DNA of 64,000 bases, taken from the NCBI RefSeq assembly GCF_028858725.1, contig NC_084767.1, positions 3,399,501 to 3,463,500 of the forward strand. The letters run 5' to 3'. Position numbers and translations under genes: made by a program. Position 1 is the first letter of the stretch, and the number at the start of each line of letters is the position of its first letter. This DNA is from Colius striatus (Eukaryota; Chordata; Aves; Coliiformes; Coliidae). The notes under the pieces were generated by a model. The model saw only the letters and a program-made list of their open reading frames with translations. It did no database searches and was not told the origin of the DNA. Positions 27,103 through 39,779 of the stretch are shown here, piece after piece.

Positions 27103-28770
27103 CTGTCTCCATCATTGAGAAGGATAAGATTTCAAGTTTGAATAACTTGAAGAGCTGTCCTTTCCCTCACCATCAAATCCCCAGACATGTTATGTGATCT
27201 CAGAGAATGCTGGTGCTTACTTCATTTTATTATCTGGAATGCAAGAGCAGGGCATCTCTTTCTTGGCACATACAAAGAATTTGACTGGTTTGCTCCCAAA
27301 GCCCTATATGGCAGCTGAGCATCTCCATTCAAAGATGGGTGGGGATTCCATGAATCTGAAAATGGGACTGACACCAAAAATGACTGCATGTGTGAATTAG
27401 CTCTTGCACTTTTAGAGTGCTTCCTTACATAAGCAAGACCGTGACTTTTGAAAAAATAGTACTAATTTCTGTCTTTCTGTGTATGTATATATGCATGCAG
27501 GTTTAAAAGCTCCACTACAATGTACTTGAGCATTTGGCCCCTAGTTTAACCCTTCCTAGGAAGTAATTTTGCTGCAACACATGGACCGTACGATAGCATC
27601 AGTGCCAAAGCTTCGTTTCCTCTTAAAGAAAGCTTGTATTGTAAACAATGATCAAAAGGAATGGGGAGCAAGCAAGAATAGCTGTGTAGAAAATGTTTGC
27701 AATGCTCTTTGGTGTGTTCACTTCCCTAATCCCCTAGTGTTTTGTAGTAGTGGTTGGCCTGTAATTTTGAGATGCTGTTGGAAATGATGATGAATCATAA
27801 CGTTTTCTACAACTCAGAGGGAAATCCCCCCCCTCCAAAACAGTAAGAGCCTACAGTAGCATTTCCTAGTTAAATATATGTTTGCAGCACAACATGAACT
27901 ACTGGGTTTAATGAACAGCTGCAATTTACTTATCTTTTGAAAGAATCACTTTAAATGCATGTTGGAAAGTACCTTTCACCAAACTGCCCATTAGGAGTGA
28001 ACTACAAAGTAAATGGATTGTATATGGGAAGAATTTCTTATCTCTCTGAGTGCAATACATTGCCTGCAGAGACTTTTTTTAACAAGTAGAGGATATTTAA
28101 TGATGCCTTTTAAAATTCTGATACAATTAACATGTTTTCTTTTCTTCCTGTTACATGGAGATTGATGAATACTGTAAACAATGGTAATCTGATGGGTACA
28201 GGCACAGATACATGAATTAGATGCTTGGAATAATAGGTGAGATTCCCAATTATCCTGCTGCACTCTTTTACTATAAGACAGTTAATGCTACATATTATGG
28301 GACAACTGGAAAAGAGGTGTGTTTGCTTATGCTTGGCATGCCAGATTAGCCTCTGGTACTTTCAAGGTAATACACTGAGTATTTGAAGATTTGGTGGCTT
28401 GCCTTTGCTTTTAGGGAGAGAAAGGGTAGGGTCTGTATCATATTTACTAAGGGTTGCTCTTGCTGAGCACAGCACAGACAGTATTTAGTCAGAAGCAGAT
28501 TATGACAGTCCTTTTTTTATCAGTATTTTCCCATAATGAAATATCCTAATGCACTCTTTGCCTTTCAGCTCGTTATGGTCATGACTCTAATGTCACTAAT
28601 GGCAACTGTAGAGACAGCCCAACCACCTTTGGAGCCTCCAAAGGTCATCTCCACATCCACCACCCAGGGAATCCACAGCTCACACACAGCTGGAAGTTGG
28701 TTTGATATAATGCATGGAGATTTTTGGTCAGAAGTCTGAAACACAGTAAATGCTTGGCCAACAGAGTCTG

Positions 28771-28802
28771 GAAAATAACCACTGGGGAAAATAACCACTG
28801 GG
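28771..28802 (+). repeat. 16-bp perfect tandem duplication
   Basis: GAAAATAACCACTGGG occurs twice head to tail (28771-28786 and 28787-28802) with no difference. It is a local duplication in non-coding DNA, apparently recent since the copies are identical. Confidence 0.9.
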
Positions 28803-30396
28803 GTTTTGCTGGGTAGTTTTGAGTTCCCATCTCAGAACCGCCTGCTCACACACATTTCTCCCAAGATCTTTTCTGAGTATGTTAAGGGTGTTATCAGAGC
28901 TACTGCATGGCTGTCATTGTACCACATAATGAAACAAAACAGGGGTTTTTTTCATGTGCTTTATGTCTTTAATTTGAGTTAGTAATTTCAGCCTTCTTGA
29001 CTTCCCCAAATGGAGGTGAATGTATTGGGCTCCGTAGCCAGTACATGTAAAACAAATAAAGGAAAATAAATACTCTGATTTATCCAATTACTTCTACAAA
29101 GCTTTTAGGGCTGCCACAATTATCAGAACATACTCAAGCATTAGCCTGGCACTATCTTTGTAATGGCACCAGAAGCAGACACGAGTCAAACAAGAACATC
29201 CTTTCCTCCCTGCACGTTCTCTTCAAGCAACAGCTATTATCCCAGTGAGTAATGGACAGCTAAACCACTGTCACCATCTCCAGGAACAGAGCAACAATAT
29301 CTGCTGTTAGGTTTGGCAGAATTGGTTAAGCTCAAAGTGATGTGCCCTACTTAGTGATGACAGCCAAGTTCAATTAAATTCCATTTGACATCTCTTTGGA
29401 TGTTTCTCCAAATTTTATGTGACTCTCTTGGCCCTGTAAATCTCACAGAAGCAGTTTTCTTCATAAATTTTTTGTTGTAATTTTAGTTCTGGATGGGGCT
29501 GGATGTGAGAGTGAGCACTTCATACACTGATATTCCTGCTTCTAGAACCTTTAAAGCAAGCAAGAAGATGTAAACCACTGGACAAATTTGAGAAGAAGCA
29601 GGAAAACATATGTTTGTTTCATGTTTTGGGCAAAAGATCATTTGGGGGGCAAAGTGAATGAGTGTCTTATTTTATCTGAGCTGACTTTTCATCTGCTACT
29701 TGAGCCTCTCTAGCTTTTCTGGAAACAGCTTGGCTATGGCCATTGCCTGACTGGTGAAATCAGGGTCAATTTTTTCCATCTGGACTGCATTAAGCATCTT
29801 CCATTTGCTCATCTCCCTCCCCTCAAACCACGCCTGCTTCTCCCCAGCCTCCCTTCTAAGCTGATGTGCTGCCAGGCATGTTCCGTTTCACCCGCAGCCA
29901 AAAGGCAACTCCAGTAGGATCTCATTAATTCACATTGATGATGGGGTATTTGGCAAATTAGTGAAATGACTTGATCTTGCCATTATGAATGGCTTTGCCA
30001 CTGACTTCAAGCAGAGTCAGGTTGAATCCTGAACTGATAGCTCTCCTCAGACACCAGAGATAGATCATGGTTTATGAAATAGACTGATTTTTTGGGGGTG
30101 ATCTGAGTTTAGTGTTATGCTGGTGCATACTATAGCAAGAACAATGAATACTGGTTAATATGATGGCTCACAACAGCTTTTCAGCTACTGAATCTATGTA
30201 GAAAGGAAATGAAAGCAAAAAGATGACGTCTTCTTAGTTAGCAGAACGCAGGAATGCAGACACTGAGAGCCACTGTATGTCTGATTGGCCATTAAAAGGT
30301 TTAGCCCAGCAAGGGTTTATCTGATGGGATTCTGCCAGAGACTTCCATGTGTCTGGGGTGAATCTTATGTTCCTTTTGTGCCTGAACTGCCTTCTG

Positions 30397-30437
30397 GAAA
30401 GAAAGAAAAAAAAAAAAAAGGAAAAAAAAAGAAAGAT
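30397..30437 (+). repeat. A-rich simple repeat
   Basis: A long A run interrupted by a few G residues (GAAAGA, AAGGAAA, AAGAAAG). No retroposon body or target-site duplication is recognisable upstream, so I call it simple sequence and not a SINE or processed-pseudogene tail. Confidence 0.7.
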
Positions 30438-33400
30438 AAGATATTCTTTCCTTTCTGCTGCCCTTATCTATGTCACTTGGCTGACTCCATCTTAAAAGCT
30501 AGTCCAAAAGAGCTCTGGGGTATGAGGATGCTCTCTGGTCAATAACAAAAAGAAATCAGTGATCCACTGGTCACTTCTATCATGTCTTCTCAGCTGTTAC
30601 AGGTTATGTTTGAGTTTCCAGTCCAGCCATAAAATGCAGGCACATCAGTTCAGGAATGTCTAATGTGACTATGCCAGTGGAAGCTTGGCAGCTTCTGGTG
30701 ACTCTTATGGTCTTATGTTGTTGCAGAGACCAAAGCTCAGTACAGTCAGTTGAAGGTCAGTAAGAGTAAAAATTACTTTGCATTTCTCAAGGTTAATATG
30801 TTTTAGTTTACAAAGAGCAAAACAAATATACATAAAAGCCTATTCTCTTAAGAGTACCAGAAGAAGCAGTTACATTCTCAGTTTGGTGCTTCCTTCCTAG
30901 AGGTAATGTACAACCAACTTTTAGTCTTCTGCACAGTTTAAGCCAGTGAGACAGACCATGAACTGGAGCAGCTGAAGCACAGGCACACGTTACCTTCTGC
31001 CAGCTTTTGGGAGTGGGGTGAGGCAGACAACTGGAGGCAGTAACATCTTAAATCATCTCCATTGTGCAGAGCCTGGTGCTATTGGGTAGAAGTAAAGACA
31101 GGGTGAGACAAAGATTAGAGTGGAACTAAATCCAATGTCTCTACCTCTCTCCAGTAGTGGATTGCTTTGTTTCATAAACATGAGCAAGTCAGTGGGAATT
31201 TGAGCTGCAATCCACCTAGCTGTTATTCCAACCCCATGAGATGGGAAAGAACCAACTGATCCTTTAGACAGGCTATCAGGAAGTAATATCCCCAGATCTT
31301 AGAAGAATACAAGAGTCTTATGCCTCCTGACTCTGTTCCAGGGACAACAAGGAGGCAAGGACCTAGGCCTGTCCTCCTAGAGATCAGAAAGGTAAATCCC
31401 AGCTCCAATAAGTAAATTACATCCCTTAAAGATGATGGATTGGGATTTTGAAGCAGACACTTCTTTTCTCTATGGCAACATCATCACACGGTACTTCAGT
31501 ATCTATTCTTCTTTATGTCCTTACTGTTCTCAACAGAAGGATGCTTGTGGAGAAACAACCTTATAGACAGTTTCTTGTCTCCTACAAAATACACAATCTT
31601 TCAGTCAAAGAGCATATTGCATAAAACCAGCACTTTGCAGCTATCATACCCTCTCAGTTCCAGGTTTAAGATCAAGACTTGAGGAAGAACTAAAGCTTAC
31701 TCCATCCCACATGGCCATGTGTGAAGTCCAAGGTAGAACATACCAATACCGATTCAAATATGTTCAGGATGTTTGGTTTTGTGGCTTGGAGGACAGAAAT
31801 TAAGTATTGAATAGACTACTTCAGATATTATGGGGAATGATCGTGTTTTAAATTCACTGATGATTCCTCTTCATTCTGTGCAATTTGATCTTTGGCCTTT
31901 GCTGTTCCTTCACAAACTGGTTCCCACTCCAGTTTCTATCTGCTTTGGTGAGGTCAGTCCTTGGCGAGCTCCATGTGACATTTCCATCTACCCCTTCTCA
32001 CGCCTTGCTTAGCATTTCTAATGCTTTTAGGTTATTAGAGCCTTGCATGCTACAGACCTTTATGGAATTCCCTATTTTCATTCCTTCTCCTTCCCTTTCC
32101 CCCTCACCTCAAAGAGCAAAAAGCCTTAAAAGAAGGGAAATAGTCAGATTTGGGGGAAAAGGAAAAAAAGAGATCTGCCAGAATAGATTAACTAGAGTAT
32201 GTGTAGGCAGCTGTGCACCCTGGAAGGAATCTTGTAATATTTGTTTTCCCATGTCCTATTTTTCCTAAGTTTTCCGTTTGTTTATCCTCAACTGGGCTGT
32301 GCCTGGTGCTAAAGTTAGATGCAATTCAATGGGATTCTTCAAATCTTGAACTGTGGGTGGTGAAGTACTTGCCAAATTGACTGCCTGCCTTAGGCTTCAG
32401 AGTTAACAATCCAATGACACAGTAAAATAACTCTTTCTCCCCAAGGAATTGTAAGACCTGGCTTTCCTACAGGCTCAGAAAAACTTTTGCATCTTGTTCA
32501 CATTATATTAATTTTCAGAACTGTCAGTGCTGGGAGTATTTTTGATGACAACAAAAATATTTGTGCTTTTATTTTTATAAGTGACAGCTCAGATTCTGAG
32601 ACAGCCATGAGCTGGCAACCTGGCTAGCTGAGCTATTCCAAACTGGCCCAGTTTGACTTGGCGTCAGCAAGGAGGAAATGTCTCATTCTGCACTGCTTGC
32701 CAGGGAAGTTCTTGTTGCTTTTGTAGCAGTGCAGAATGACTGGCTGCTGCCCTTTGCTGCAGTTACGAATCGTGCTCTCACTGAACTAGGAAGTCAAGCA
32801 TCTCTCATGAATGAGTCTATTTGCCCATCCTCAGTACCACCCATCTTCCTGCTGGCATCATCTGCCTAAACCTGGAAGCATGGCAGCACATTCCAACCTC
32901 AAAAGCAAGTGCCACGTAGCATCTGACTGAGTATTAATTGTATCAAACGTGAATTAATAGAATTGCTTTTCAGGATAGACTGAGAGTGCAAGAAACAAAA
33001 GATGCCTTCTTATAGGCAAAGCTATCAGCTTGAGTTTCAAAGTCAAACTTTGTTCCTTGATTTATTTTGGCACTTAAGGAAAAAAAAAAGCAAGAAAGAG
33101 TCAAGAGCCTGCTTTAAGCATCATCAAAGTATATAGTGGAGTTTTAATTCTTTCTCCCCTCTTTGCTACTTGACAAGATTCGGATCAATCTGTTAAACAC
33201 ATAATGTGGCTTTCCACATGACTCTGAAAGAGATAACACAGACAATGATGAGGGGAAAGCCTCTGTTGTACATGCTCATGGATCACTCAACTCCCAACCT
33301 CCTAGTCCTCTACCAAGCCTCAGGCTTCCTCCAGAGCACCCTTGGGAGGTTGTTGATGCAGTTTTCTTCCCTGTTAACCACAGTATGGGAACTGTCTCAG

Positions 33401-34894
33401 AAGACTGCCAGTGCCTAGGTCTGCCCTTTGATGTTCTGCTGCTCTCCACATCGAAGGGCAATTTGGTCCAGAGAGTGGCAAAGAAAGATAAATACAACCA
33501 ATAACACATGCAAACACGTGCTGCAAAACACATGAAGCCGCCTTTTCAGTAATTGTGCGTCACAGCTACTGTTTCTAGTAGCCAATGTAGAAGCTGCTGT
33601 GATATCTGTAATGTTGCACTCACTCTCATTTAGCTTCTCAGCTGTTTAAGACTTGAGCTCTGGTTACAGCCTTAGTGGGGATTTAAGAGGATCTGTCTCT
33701 CTACTATCCAGCAGGCTATTTTTGTGAAAATCACAGCAACCTGATTATTTCTGAGACCTCTGCCCCCTTGTCAATTTTGATTGGAGTTGGCCCAGGAGTT
33801 CAAAAGGCTGTAACAGTTTGATCATATAATCCTGGCTTCCTTAGGAAACCAAGCTAAGGAACAAACAAACAGAAGTCCTTACAGAAATACTCCCATGACA
33901 GTTGAGGGGTTTTTTTAATCAACACCTTGACTTCTATTAAGATTTTTACCTTCACTTCCCACAAAGATTGTCTTACAGATCAGCAACCAAATGTGCAGAA
34001 ATGGCTCTGGAGTGACATGGTTACAGGCAGGTTTGGGTAGGGGTTAGTCTGTGTCCCAGTGGGAGCCAGGGAAATCAGCAAAGGACCCAGGTGTCCTGCC
34101 AACAGCACTCCCCACACTTAGTGCAGAAGATGCCTGCTTGAAGAGTACTGGAACAAAGCTCAAACTTGAGCTGTTCAGTGGATGGGATGTGCAGTGGTAG
34201 AAAGGTTTCCCAGCAGGATAGTTCCCTCTGACCTGTCCACCCAGCTCAAATCCTGCCCAAAGCTGCTGTGTTGAGTGGTGTGAAGGTATCAGCCTCATCC
34301 CTGGGAGCCAGGCACTAGGGATAAGAAACAAGACTGACACACGGTGCTAGCTGGTTTTCTGGCCGAACTTGGTAGGGTTGCTTGCTTCAAGGAGTGTAAG
34401 GAACCCTTAGAGCCACTGAGAGCCCCCAATTCAGGTGCTGGGAGTGGAGCTGAGCAAAAACTCCTTGCAAATCACAAGCTTCAACACATCCACCTCTGTG
34501 CAGCCACTGTGGAGCGGGAGAGCCTCGCTCAGATTCCTGCAGGTTAGAGGCCAGTTGCTCCTCTCTCTCCACTTTCTTTCCCCTTGTCGTTCTTTCCATG
34601 AGCACTGACAGCAGATCTAGTGAAGGAGCAATTTTACAACTTAATCCCAATAAGAGACAGCAGCTGCGGGTGCAGAAACCCTGAACAAGACCTTGCCTGG
34701 ACGGTCCAAAGTAATATGTTTTGGTATGAATCGTGAACCTTTTTGCATCTCTCTCTTTCATAGCAGTTCTTAAAAAAAGCAAAAAGAAAAGGAATGACAA
34801 CTATGCCAAAAGCGATTATTTATGCCCATTCAGCGTTATTTGATCTCGATCTGTTCCAGCTAGGTTCGAAACAAGGAGGCTGGAAGAGCAAATC

Positions 34895-35103
34895 TTTCCC
34901 CTCCCTTTTTTCTTTCCTTTTTCTTTTTAAGGGGATCGGGACTTAACGTTTCCACGTCGTCAAAAGTGATGACGCCTCACTCCGCGAGCCGGGGTGTTAA
35001 ACAGAAAAGGCGTGTTTGAAGGGAAAGCTGCTTCCAGGCCGTGTGCTGAAGGGAAAGGAGGGGAAAGAGTGAGGAAAAGGCAGGGAAAAGAGCGGGGAAA
35101 GGA
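34895..35103 (+). repeat. Polypyrimidine and polypurine tracts flanking the CRE-like core
   Basis: A C/T run (about 34895-34928) precedes the CRE-like pair, and a long G/A run with few interruptions (about 35048-35103) follows it. Such tracts can form triplex DNA and often border nucleosome-free regions. They are simple sequence, not mobile elements. Confidence 0.55.
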
Positions 35104-35215
35104 CTGCTGGCGGGGCGGGAGGCGGTGTCCGCAGCAGAGGCCCCTGCACCGCCCAGCGCTCCGCGCTTTACCCGCCTATAAATAAGCTAAAAAGTAGTCG
35201 GGAGTGGCCTCTGGG
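34950..35215 (+). promoter_or_regulatory. Candidate plus-strand core promoter: CRE pair, GC box, TATA
   Basis: In plus orientation: an inverted pair of CRE-like half sites, CGTCGTCA (34955-34962) and TGATGACG (34967-34974); a CpG-rich stretch; a GC box GGGGCGGG (35112-35119); and a consensus TATA box TATAAATA (35177-35184). A start site is expected near 35207-35215. Nothing downstream encodes a recognisable protein, so the product would be non-coding or unannotated. It faces MSX2 convergently. The motifs are seen; promoter activity is inferred. Confidence 0.45.
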
Positions 35216-35359
35216 AAGGCAGTGTCCACATCACTCCTTTCCACAGGCAGAGGGAACAAGGTCTCTCTTCTTTAAGTTTTCTTTCATTTTGTCTTACTTT
35301 TTTGTGGTGTTTTTTTTACACATTATTATTTTTTTACATAGCTTTTTCCCTCTGTAAGA

Positions 35360-35780
35360 GGTGTACGTTTAATTATAAAAGGGCCTTTTTCTGTTGTAAT
35401 CTGTTTCCAGTTCAATTCCTTTGCTGGATAAATCCCTTAAACGTGTTGTCATTCCTTATTTATTGATTGCAGGTATTTGGGGTTTAATTGAGCAAGTCGG
35501 TCGTGGCCCAGGGCAGGAGTGGCGCTACATGAGCAATTAAATCTGATTAGCCCGAGCCCTTTAAGCCCCAGCTGGGTGATTGATAACCGAGACCAACATT
35601 CTTCAATTGACTCGCTACATCAAAAAGGAGAAAGGCTTAGAGAAGAAACGCATGGGTTCTACATGAAAAATAGCAAAGGAGCCGAGCAGATTAGATTTGC
35701 AAAGGAGCTGAGCTAGCGGCGAAGGGAGCAGGGAGAGCAGTCCTGGTCAGCCCATAAAATAAATCCGTAAGTGTCTCCTC
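35360..35780. promoter_or_regulatory. Candidate conserved non-coding block with PBX/homeodomain cores
   Basis: Unique DNA with closely spaced cores: TTATTGATTGCAGG near 35458, TTTAATTGAGC near 35483, GCAATTAAATCTGATTAG near 35533, GGTGATTGATAAC near 35576 and TCAATTGACTCGC near 35602. TGATTGAT-type words fit PBX/HOX partners. A GTAAGT donor-like site lies at 35767-35772. If the promoter just upstream is real, this block would be its first exon. Confidence 0.4.
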
Positions 35781-36059
35781 CTTTAAAACCCTGCCAAGGC
35801 TGCTGGGGTTTTATTTATTTATTTGTTGTTTGTTTAGGGTTTTCTTTTCAAAAAGAAAAATAAAATAAAAGAGTAAAGTGACCTGAGCTGGAGCGAGAAT
35901 GGTCAAAGGCGGCAGAGATGGGATTTTAACACCCCTCAGCCCTCGGAGCTGAGCTCCATCCATAAAGCTGTCGTCTGTTTGTTAGTGTGTTTGTCTGCTC
36001 AGTCATTACACTTTTTCCCCGGTAGTTTAAGAAAATAAACTAGCAGGGAGAACAGGAGT

Positions 36060-36770
36060 GAGTAACCCCTATTTATCAAGCTGATGGATGTCCCGTGTCT
36101 CCCTTGGGGGTGGGAGGGGACCGTTGCCTACGGGGAAAGGGGGGGTTGTCCCTGCCCACAGCATCGCCGTGCGCCCGCGGGAGCTGCTACCCTCCGGGCG
36201 TTGCGGGACAGGGGTACTCCTGAGATTTGGGAGAGGAGGACGCTCCGAGATTCAAATCACCTCCTTGGGAGAGAGGCCGCAGCGCTGCTCAGTCACTCGG
36301 CTGACTGATGCTCCGTGAAAAGCTAATGAACTCGCCCTGTGAAGTTCTCTGCAGAAACACCATCCCAAGACACACACCCACACCTCCCCCTAAGCAGACG
36401 AGTTTTCTGCTTGATAGCAGAAAAGAGAGGGCGTGAGAGGAGGGGTGCGGGCAGCTCCCGGATCCGCCGATCCTCCGCCGTGCCAGCCCTCGGGGGTCCC
36501 GCCTTAAGCACGGAGCCCCCGCGCCGGCACCGCCCGCCTCACCCTAAATTACAGCGCAGGCGACTTGACGGGAGAAATCAAAGCCGGGGAGAGGGGGGTC
36601 GCACCTCGGGCGGGGGGCAGCGCGGAGCCCGCGGGGCAGCACCCGGGCTGGGGCGGGCGCCGCTGCCCCGCGGGGCGCGGGGTGACACCCCCGGCGAGGC
36701 CGGGGAGGCTCCGAGGGCGCTCCCCTCCTGCTGCCGACTTTTCCCTCGGATCAAAACAGCTTGAAAGCAA
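36060..36770. other. Orphan CpG island, about 5-6 kb beyond the MSX2 3' end
   Basis: A dense CpG island (densest 36440-36740) with CCCGCCGG, GGGGCGGGCG and CCCCGCGGGGCGCGG words. Overlapping open frames on both strands reach 141 codons (36339-36764 plus) but look like translated GC-rich DNA. It may be the promoter of an unannotated transcript or a Polycomb-type orphan island of the MSX2 domain. Confidence 0.6.
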
Positions 36771-36839
36771 CAGAAATCACTGGGGAAGGGAGGAGGACGT
36801 CAGCAGGAGCTGGACTTCTAAAAACCGTTCCGCCCCATA

Positions 36840-37800
36840 GGCTTTAATATTAAAAACCCCCTAGGAGTCTCAGACACTGTATTAATTAGTGCAACCACCC
36901 ATGAAAAGTTGAGTTTGGAACAGCATTCTTTGCCCTGTGTGAAACAGCAACCCTAATAAACAATTGTTAACTTGGCCTATTGCCTCTGGTAAATTACACA
37001 GCATTAAAAAATAATGCTTTTCATATTAGGCAGTAATTAAAGGTTGGGACAGCTTTAAAACAAGAGGGGGAGGGGAGGAATCAAAGAAAATATAAAAATG
37101 TTCTTTCAAGAGTTATGGGAGGCTAATAAAGTATGTCTGTTATAGTGCACCACTTTGCCCCCAGCTACAGCCAAACTGGAGCCACTGCAATTGCCTCTCA
37201 ATAAGATAATGATATTCCTTTCTCTGCTATTAAAAGGCTCCCAGTGCAAACTTAAAATGATTTATTTAATTTAAGAAATTATGAGGTGTAACTTCAAAGC
37301 GTAAGCCGTTAGTAATGGAAAACACCAGGTTGTTTAAAATTATAATAATAATTGTTTGGAATACAGTGACATCAAAGTGCTTTCATCACCAAATAAAATA
37401 TAGCACAGACCCCCAAATCCAGTGGAGTTTATTGAGTAGACATTTTTTGGTGTGTTTTTATTATTTCCTTATCAAGAGACATTATTTTAGCAGCTCCTTT
37501 TCTCAGCTTTGATGTTTTGACAGTCTTAAATTAATTTTATTGCATTTTTTTGGCTCAGAGATGGGAGATTATTCTGACTGCTTATTTTTCATTATGACTT
37601 TTTTGTTTTCAAGAACCGGTTTGTTATTTAACACAGCACCTTGATAAGCGCAGTTGAAATGAATTGGCCATTACAGGTCATTAAAAAGCAAAGAATTCTG
37701 TTTTCAAGCAATCCATTACACGTCTGGGAAAATATTCCTACTTAAAACAAACTCGGAGTTGAACGCTGGCATAATCAGTTTAATAAAGCGGGTAGCGCAT
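36840..37800. promoter_or_regulatory. Candidate conserved non-coding block downstream of MSX2
   Basis: Nearly 1 kb of AT-rich unique DNA with dense factor-like cores: TATTAATTAGTGC near 36880, AACAATTGTTAAC palindrome near 36959, CAGTAATTAAAGG near 37031, GAGGTGTAACTTCAAAG near 37284 (T-box-like AGGTGTAA next to a LEF/TCF-like CTTCAAAG). It shows no repeat similarity and few open frames. It starts directly at the edge of a CpG island. I judge it the strongest enhancer candidate on this side, but constraint is inferred. Confidence 0.45.
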
Positions 37801-38040
37801 ACTTTTAAGGAACACGGGGTGTTTTTTTTCTTTACGAGATTCTTGCTTATTCAAAACACAGCAATCTAAGAAATACATATACAGAACATTTTGCTAAAAA
37901 AAGAGACCTGCCTTTGCAGCAAGAGTATCACAGAATGTTTTTAATTTCCTCGAACAGTGTTATAAAGCGTTAATCGTACATACATCGCCTGAGACTTTTC
38001 CTTCCCAGGCAAAGCAGATTTATTCCAATCCCCTAAAAAA

Positions 38041-38052
38041 GGGGGGGGGGGG
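38041..38052 (+). repeat. G12 homopolymer
   Basis: Twelve consecutive G residues follow an A6 run. This is a simple mononucleotide tract and a likely site of length errors in assembly. Confidence 0.9.
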
Positions 38053-38789
38053 AAACGCAGTATTTTAAAATATACTGCAGTTTCAGCTTTATAGACCGGT
38101 ATTTCCACTAAAACAGCAGGGACAGAATTGCTCTGGTGTTAAAAGACTGAAATGTAATGGATGGAAAGATTTTTATCCCTTTCGTGCAACTAGTTGGGAA
38201 CTGCTGGTAGCACCCGCCAAATACCTTATGGATTACGGTGGGAAACACACGGCGAGGGACTAAGGGAGTCAAACCCAACCCAAATCAAAGGAAAAATAAA
38301 GAAAGGGGAAAAAAGCTCAACAATAGAATAAGACCCTCAATTTCCCTCTCTCCCGGCACCGAGAAGACCCTGAGCCGGACGGCGGATCTTTCCTGGGCTT
38401 CCCAGTGCAGGAAAAATATACCCCCCCTTGCTCTGGAAGGGGAAAAAAACCACCACGGAATAATACTTTTTTTCCCCTCTTTTTTTAATGCGAGAGAGAA
38501 CATGTAGGCACTGCCGAAAGTGGCTTAGCTTCGAGACATGACTCCTGGAAAAAAAGGCTTTAAAAAAAGAAATCTCCGTGGTGATTACTGATCGTAGGCA
38601 CGAGAGAAATACAGTCACTGACACTTCGGGTAGCGTTTGGGTTTGTTTATCTGTGGAGATATTTTTTGTCCTGTTTAATGATATATTTTATTTTTTACTA
38701 AAGAGTTACACCTTAGTCTGCGGGGATACTAACCTAGGGACAAATAGAGGGAGAAATATACTCCGGAGAAAGCAAAATGCTAACTTCCC

Positions 38790-39590
38790 TGGGGGCAGTG
38801 GGAGCTGGATCCACCACTGCAGCTGCTCCGCGGACTCTCTGGCTCCTTACGCGGGAGCTGCGCGCAGTCCAGGGGGCGAGTGCGTGGCTTTAAGCTTCCT
38901 TCCACAGCCCTGGAGGGACCGGGATGTGACCGATTTCTGGGCGGGTTGGTGACCGTTTGTCGCACACACTCTACCCACATACCCCCCACCGTCCATGGGC
39001 TCCCTCCTCCTGCTCTGCGCGCCCAGCACTCACCCCCAACAAACTTGCAAAGCCCTAGGTACTCGCAAACCGAGCACTGGGGTGCTCTTGTTTGGTGAGA
39101 CACACCGACGCTGGAAATCTGCGATGTATGGAGATGTAAGCTGAATGCACAGACACACGTGTAGCCTTGTGGCGTGTGACTGGGGGTAAATCCCCGCTGC
39201 GAGGGTGCCTACACCGAGAAGACCGCCCAGCGTCTGGGAGCCAGGGGAGGTGGGAGGAAGCCTCTGCAGGACTTCTCTCTGCCCGGTACGGAGGTTACCG
39301 GTTGCCCTAAACCTCCCCGGGCTGCCATTCGCGGAGCAGGTGTCCGCTCCTGCGCGGAGCCTCCGCGGCTCGGAGCCTCCTCCGCACTGCCCGGAGCCGG
39401 TGCGCAGCCGGGCGCGGCTCCATCCCCGCCGGTCCGGGCTTCCCCCGCGCCGCCGCCGCCGCCCCGCCGCGCTGGGTGCCCGCCGCCCCGGCCGCGCCGC
39501 GGGGGTCCCGCCGGAGATCAGATGCCCGGCTCACAGGCGCGCCGCGGCCGCCGAGTTTTCCTCCTTCCCCATAAAACGCAGGAATTCCGG
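38790..39590. other. Orphan CpG island downstream of MSX2
   Basis: A strong CpG island, densest at 39330-39560, with GCC-triplet runs (near 39450-39465), a GGCGCGCC word near 39535 and many CGG blocks. On plus its edge holds a CATAAAA word (39570-39576), about 40 bp before an ATG in ordinary context. The short frame after it has no known relatives. It could be an enhancer-type orphan island or a non-coding RNA promoter. Confidence 0.6.
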
Positions 39591-39779
39591 GGTTTGACAA
39601 GGCAACGTGACAACATGAAATGCAGACTCCGAGCGCCCGTGGCTTTGGGTAATGAAGGCTTGGCCTCGCGAGTCAGAAAGCCCATTCCTAACTGTTTATG
39701 TCAACAAATCCATACCTCGTGAATTAAGGTCCCGGGAGAGCTGCGCGGTGCCCGGCTGGCCTGAGCCGCCGTTCAGCAA

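Larger units (their letters stand above)
27103..34894. other. Gene-free AT-rich spacer
   Basis: No coding exon, RNA gene or transposon is recognised. A short ATG-started frame at 28536-28739 has a hydrophobic N-terminus but no support as a gene. AT-rich unique stretches, for example 27900-28260, could hold distal enhancers. Confidence 0.45.

Noticed and set aside
35519..35716. 65-residue plus-strand frame just after the candidate promoter
   Set aside because: It begins with GTG, not ATG, and has no family resemblance. It is not a credible vertebrate start.
36339..36764. 141-codon plus-strand frame in the downstream CpG island
   Set aside because: Several overlapping frames on both strands are equally open there, and none shows domains. 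GC-rich composition explains it.
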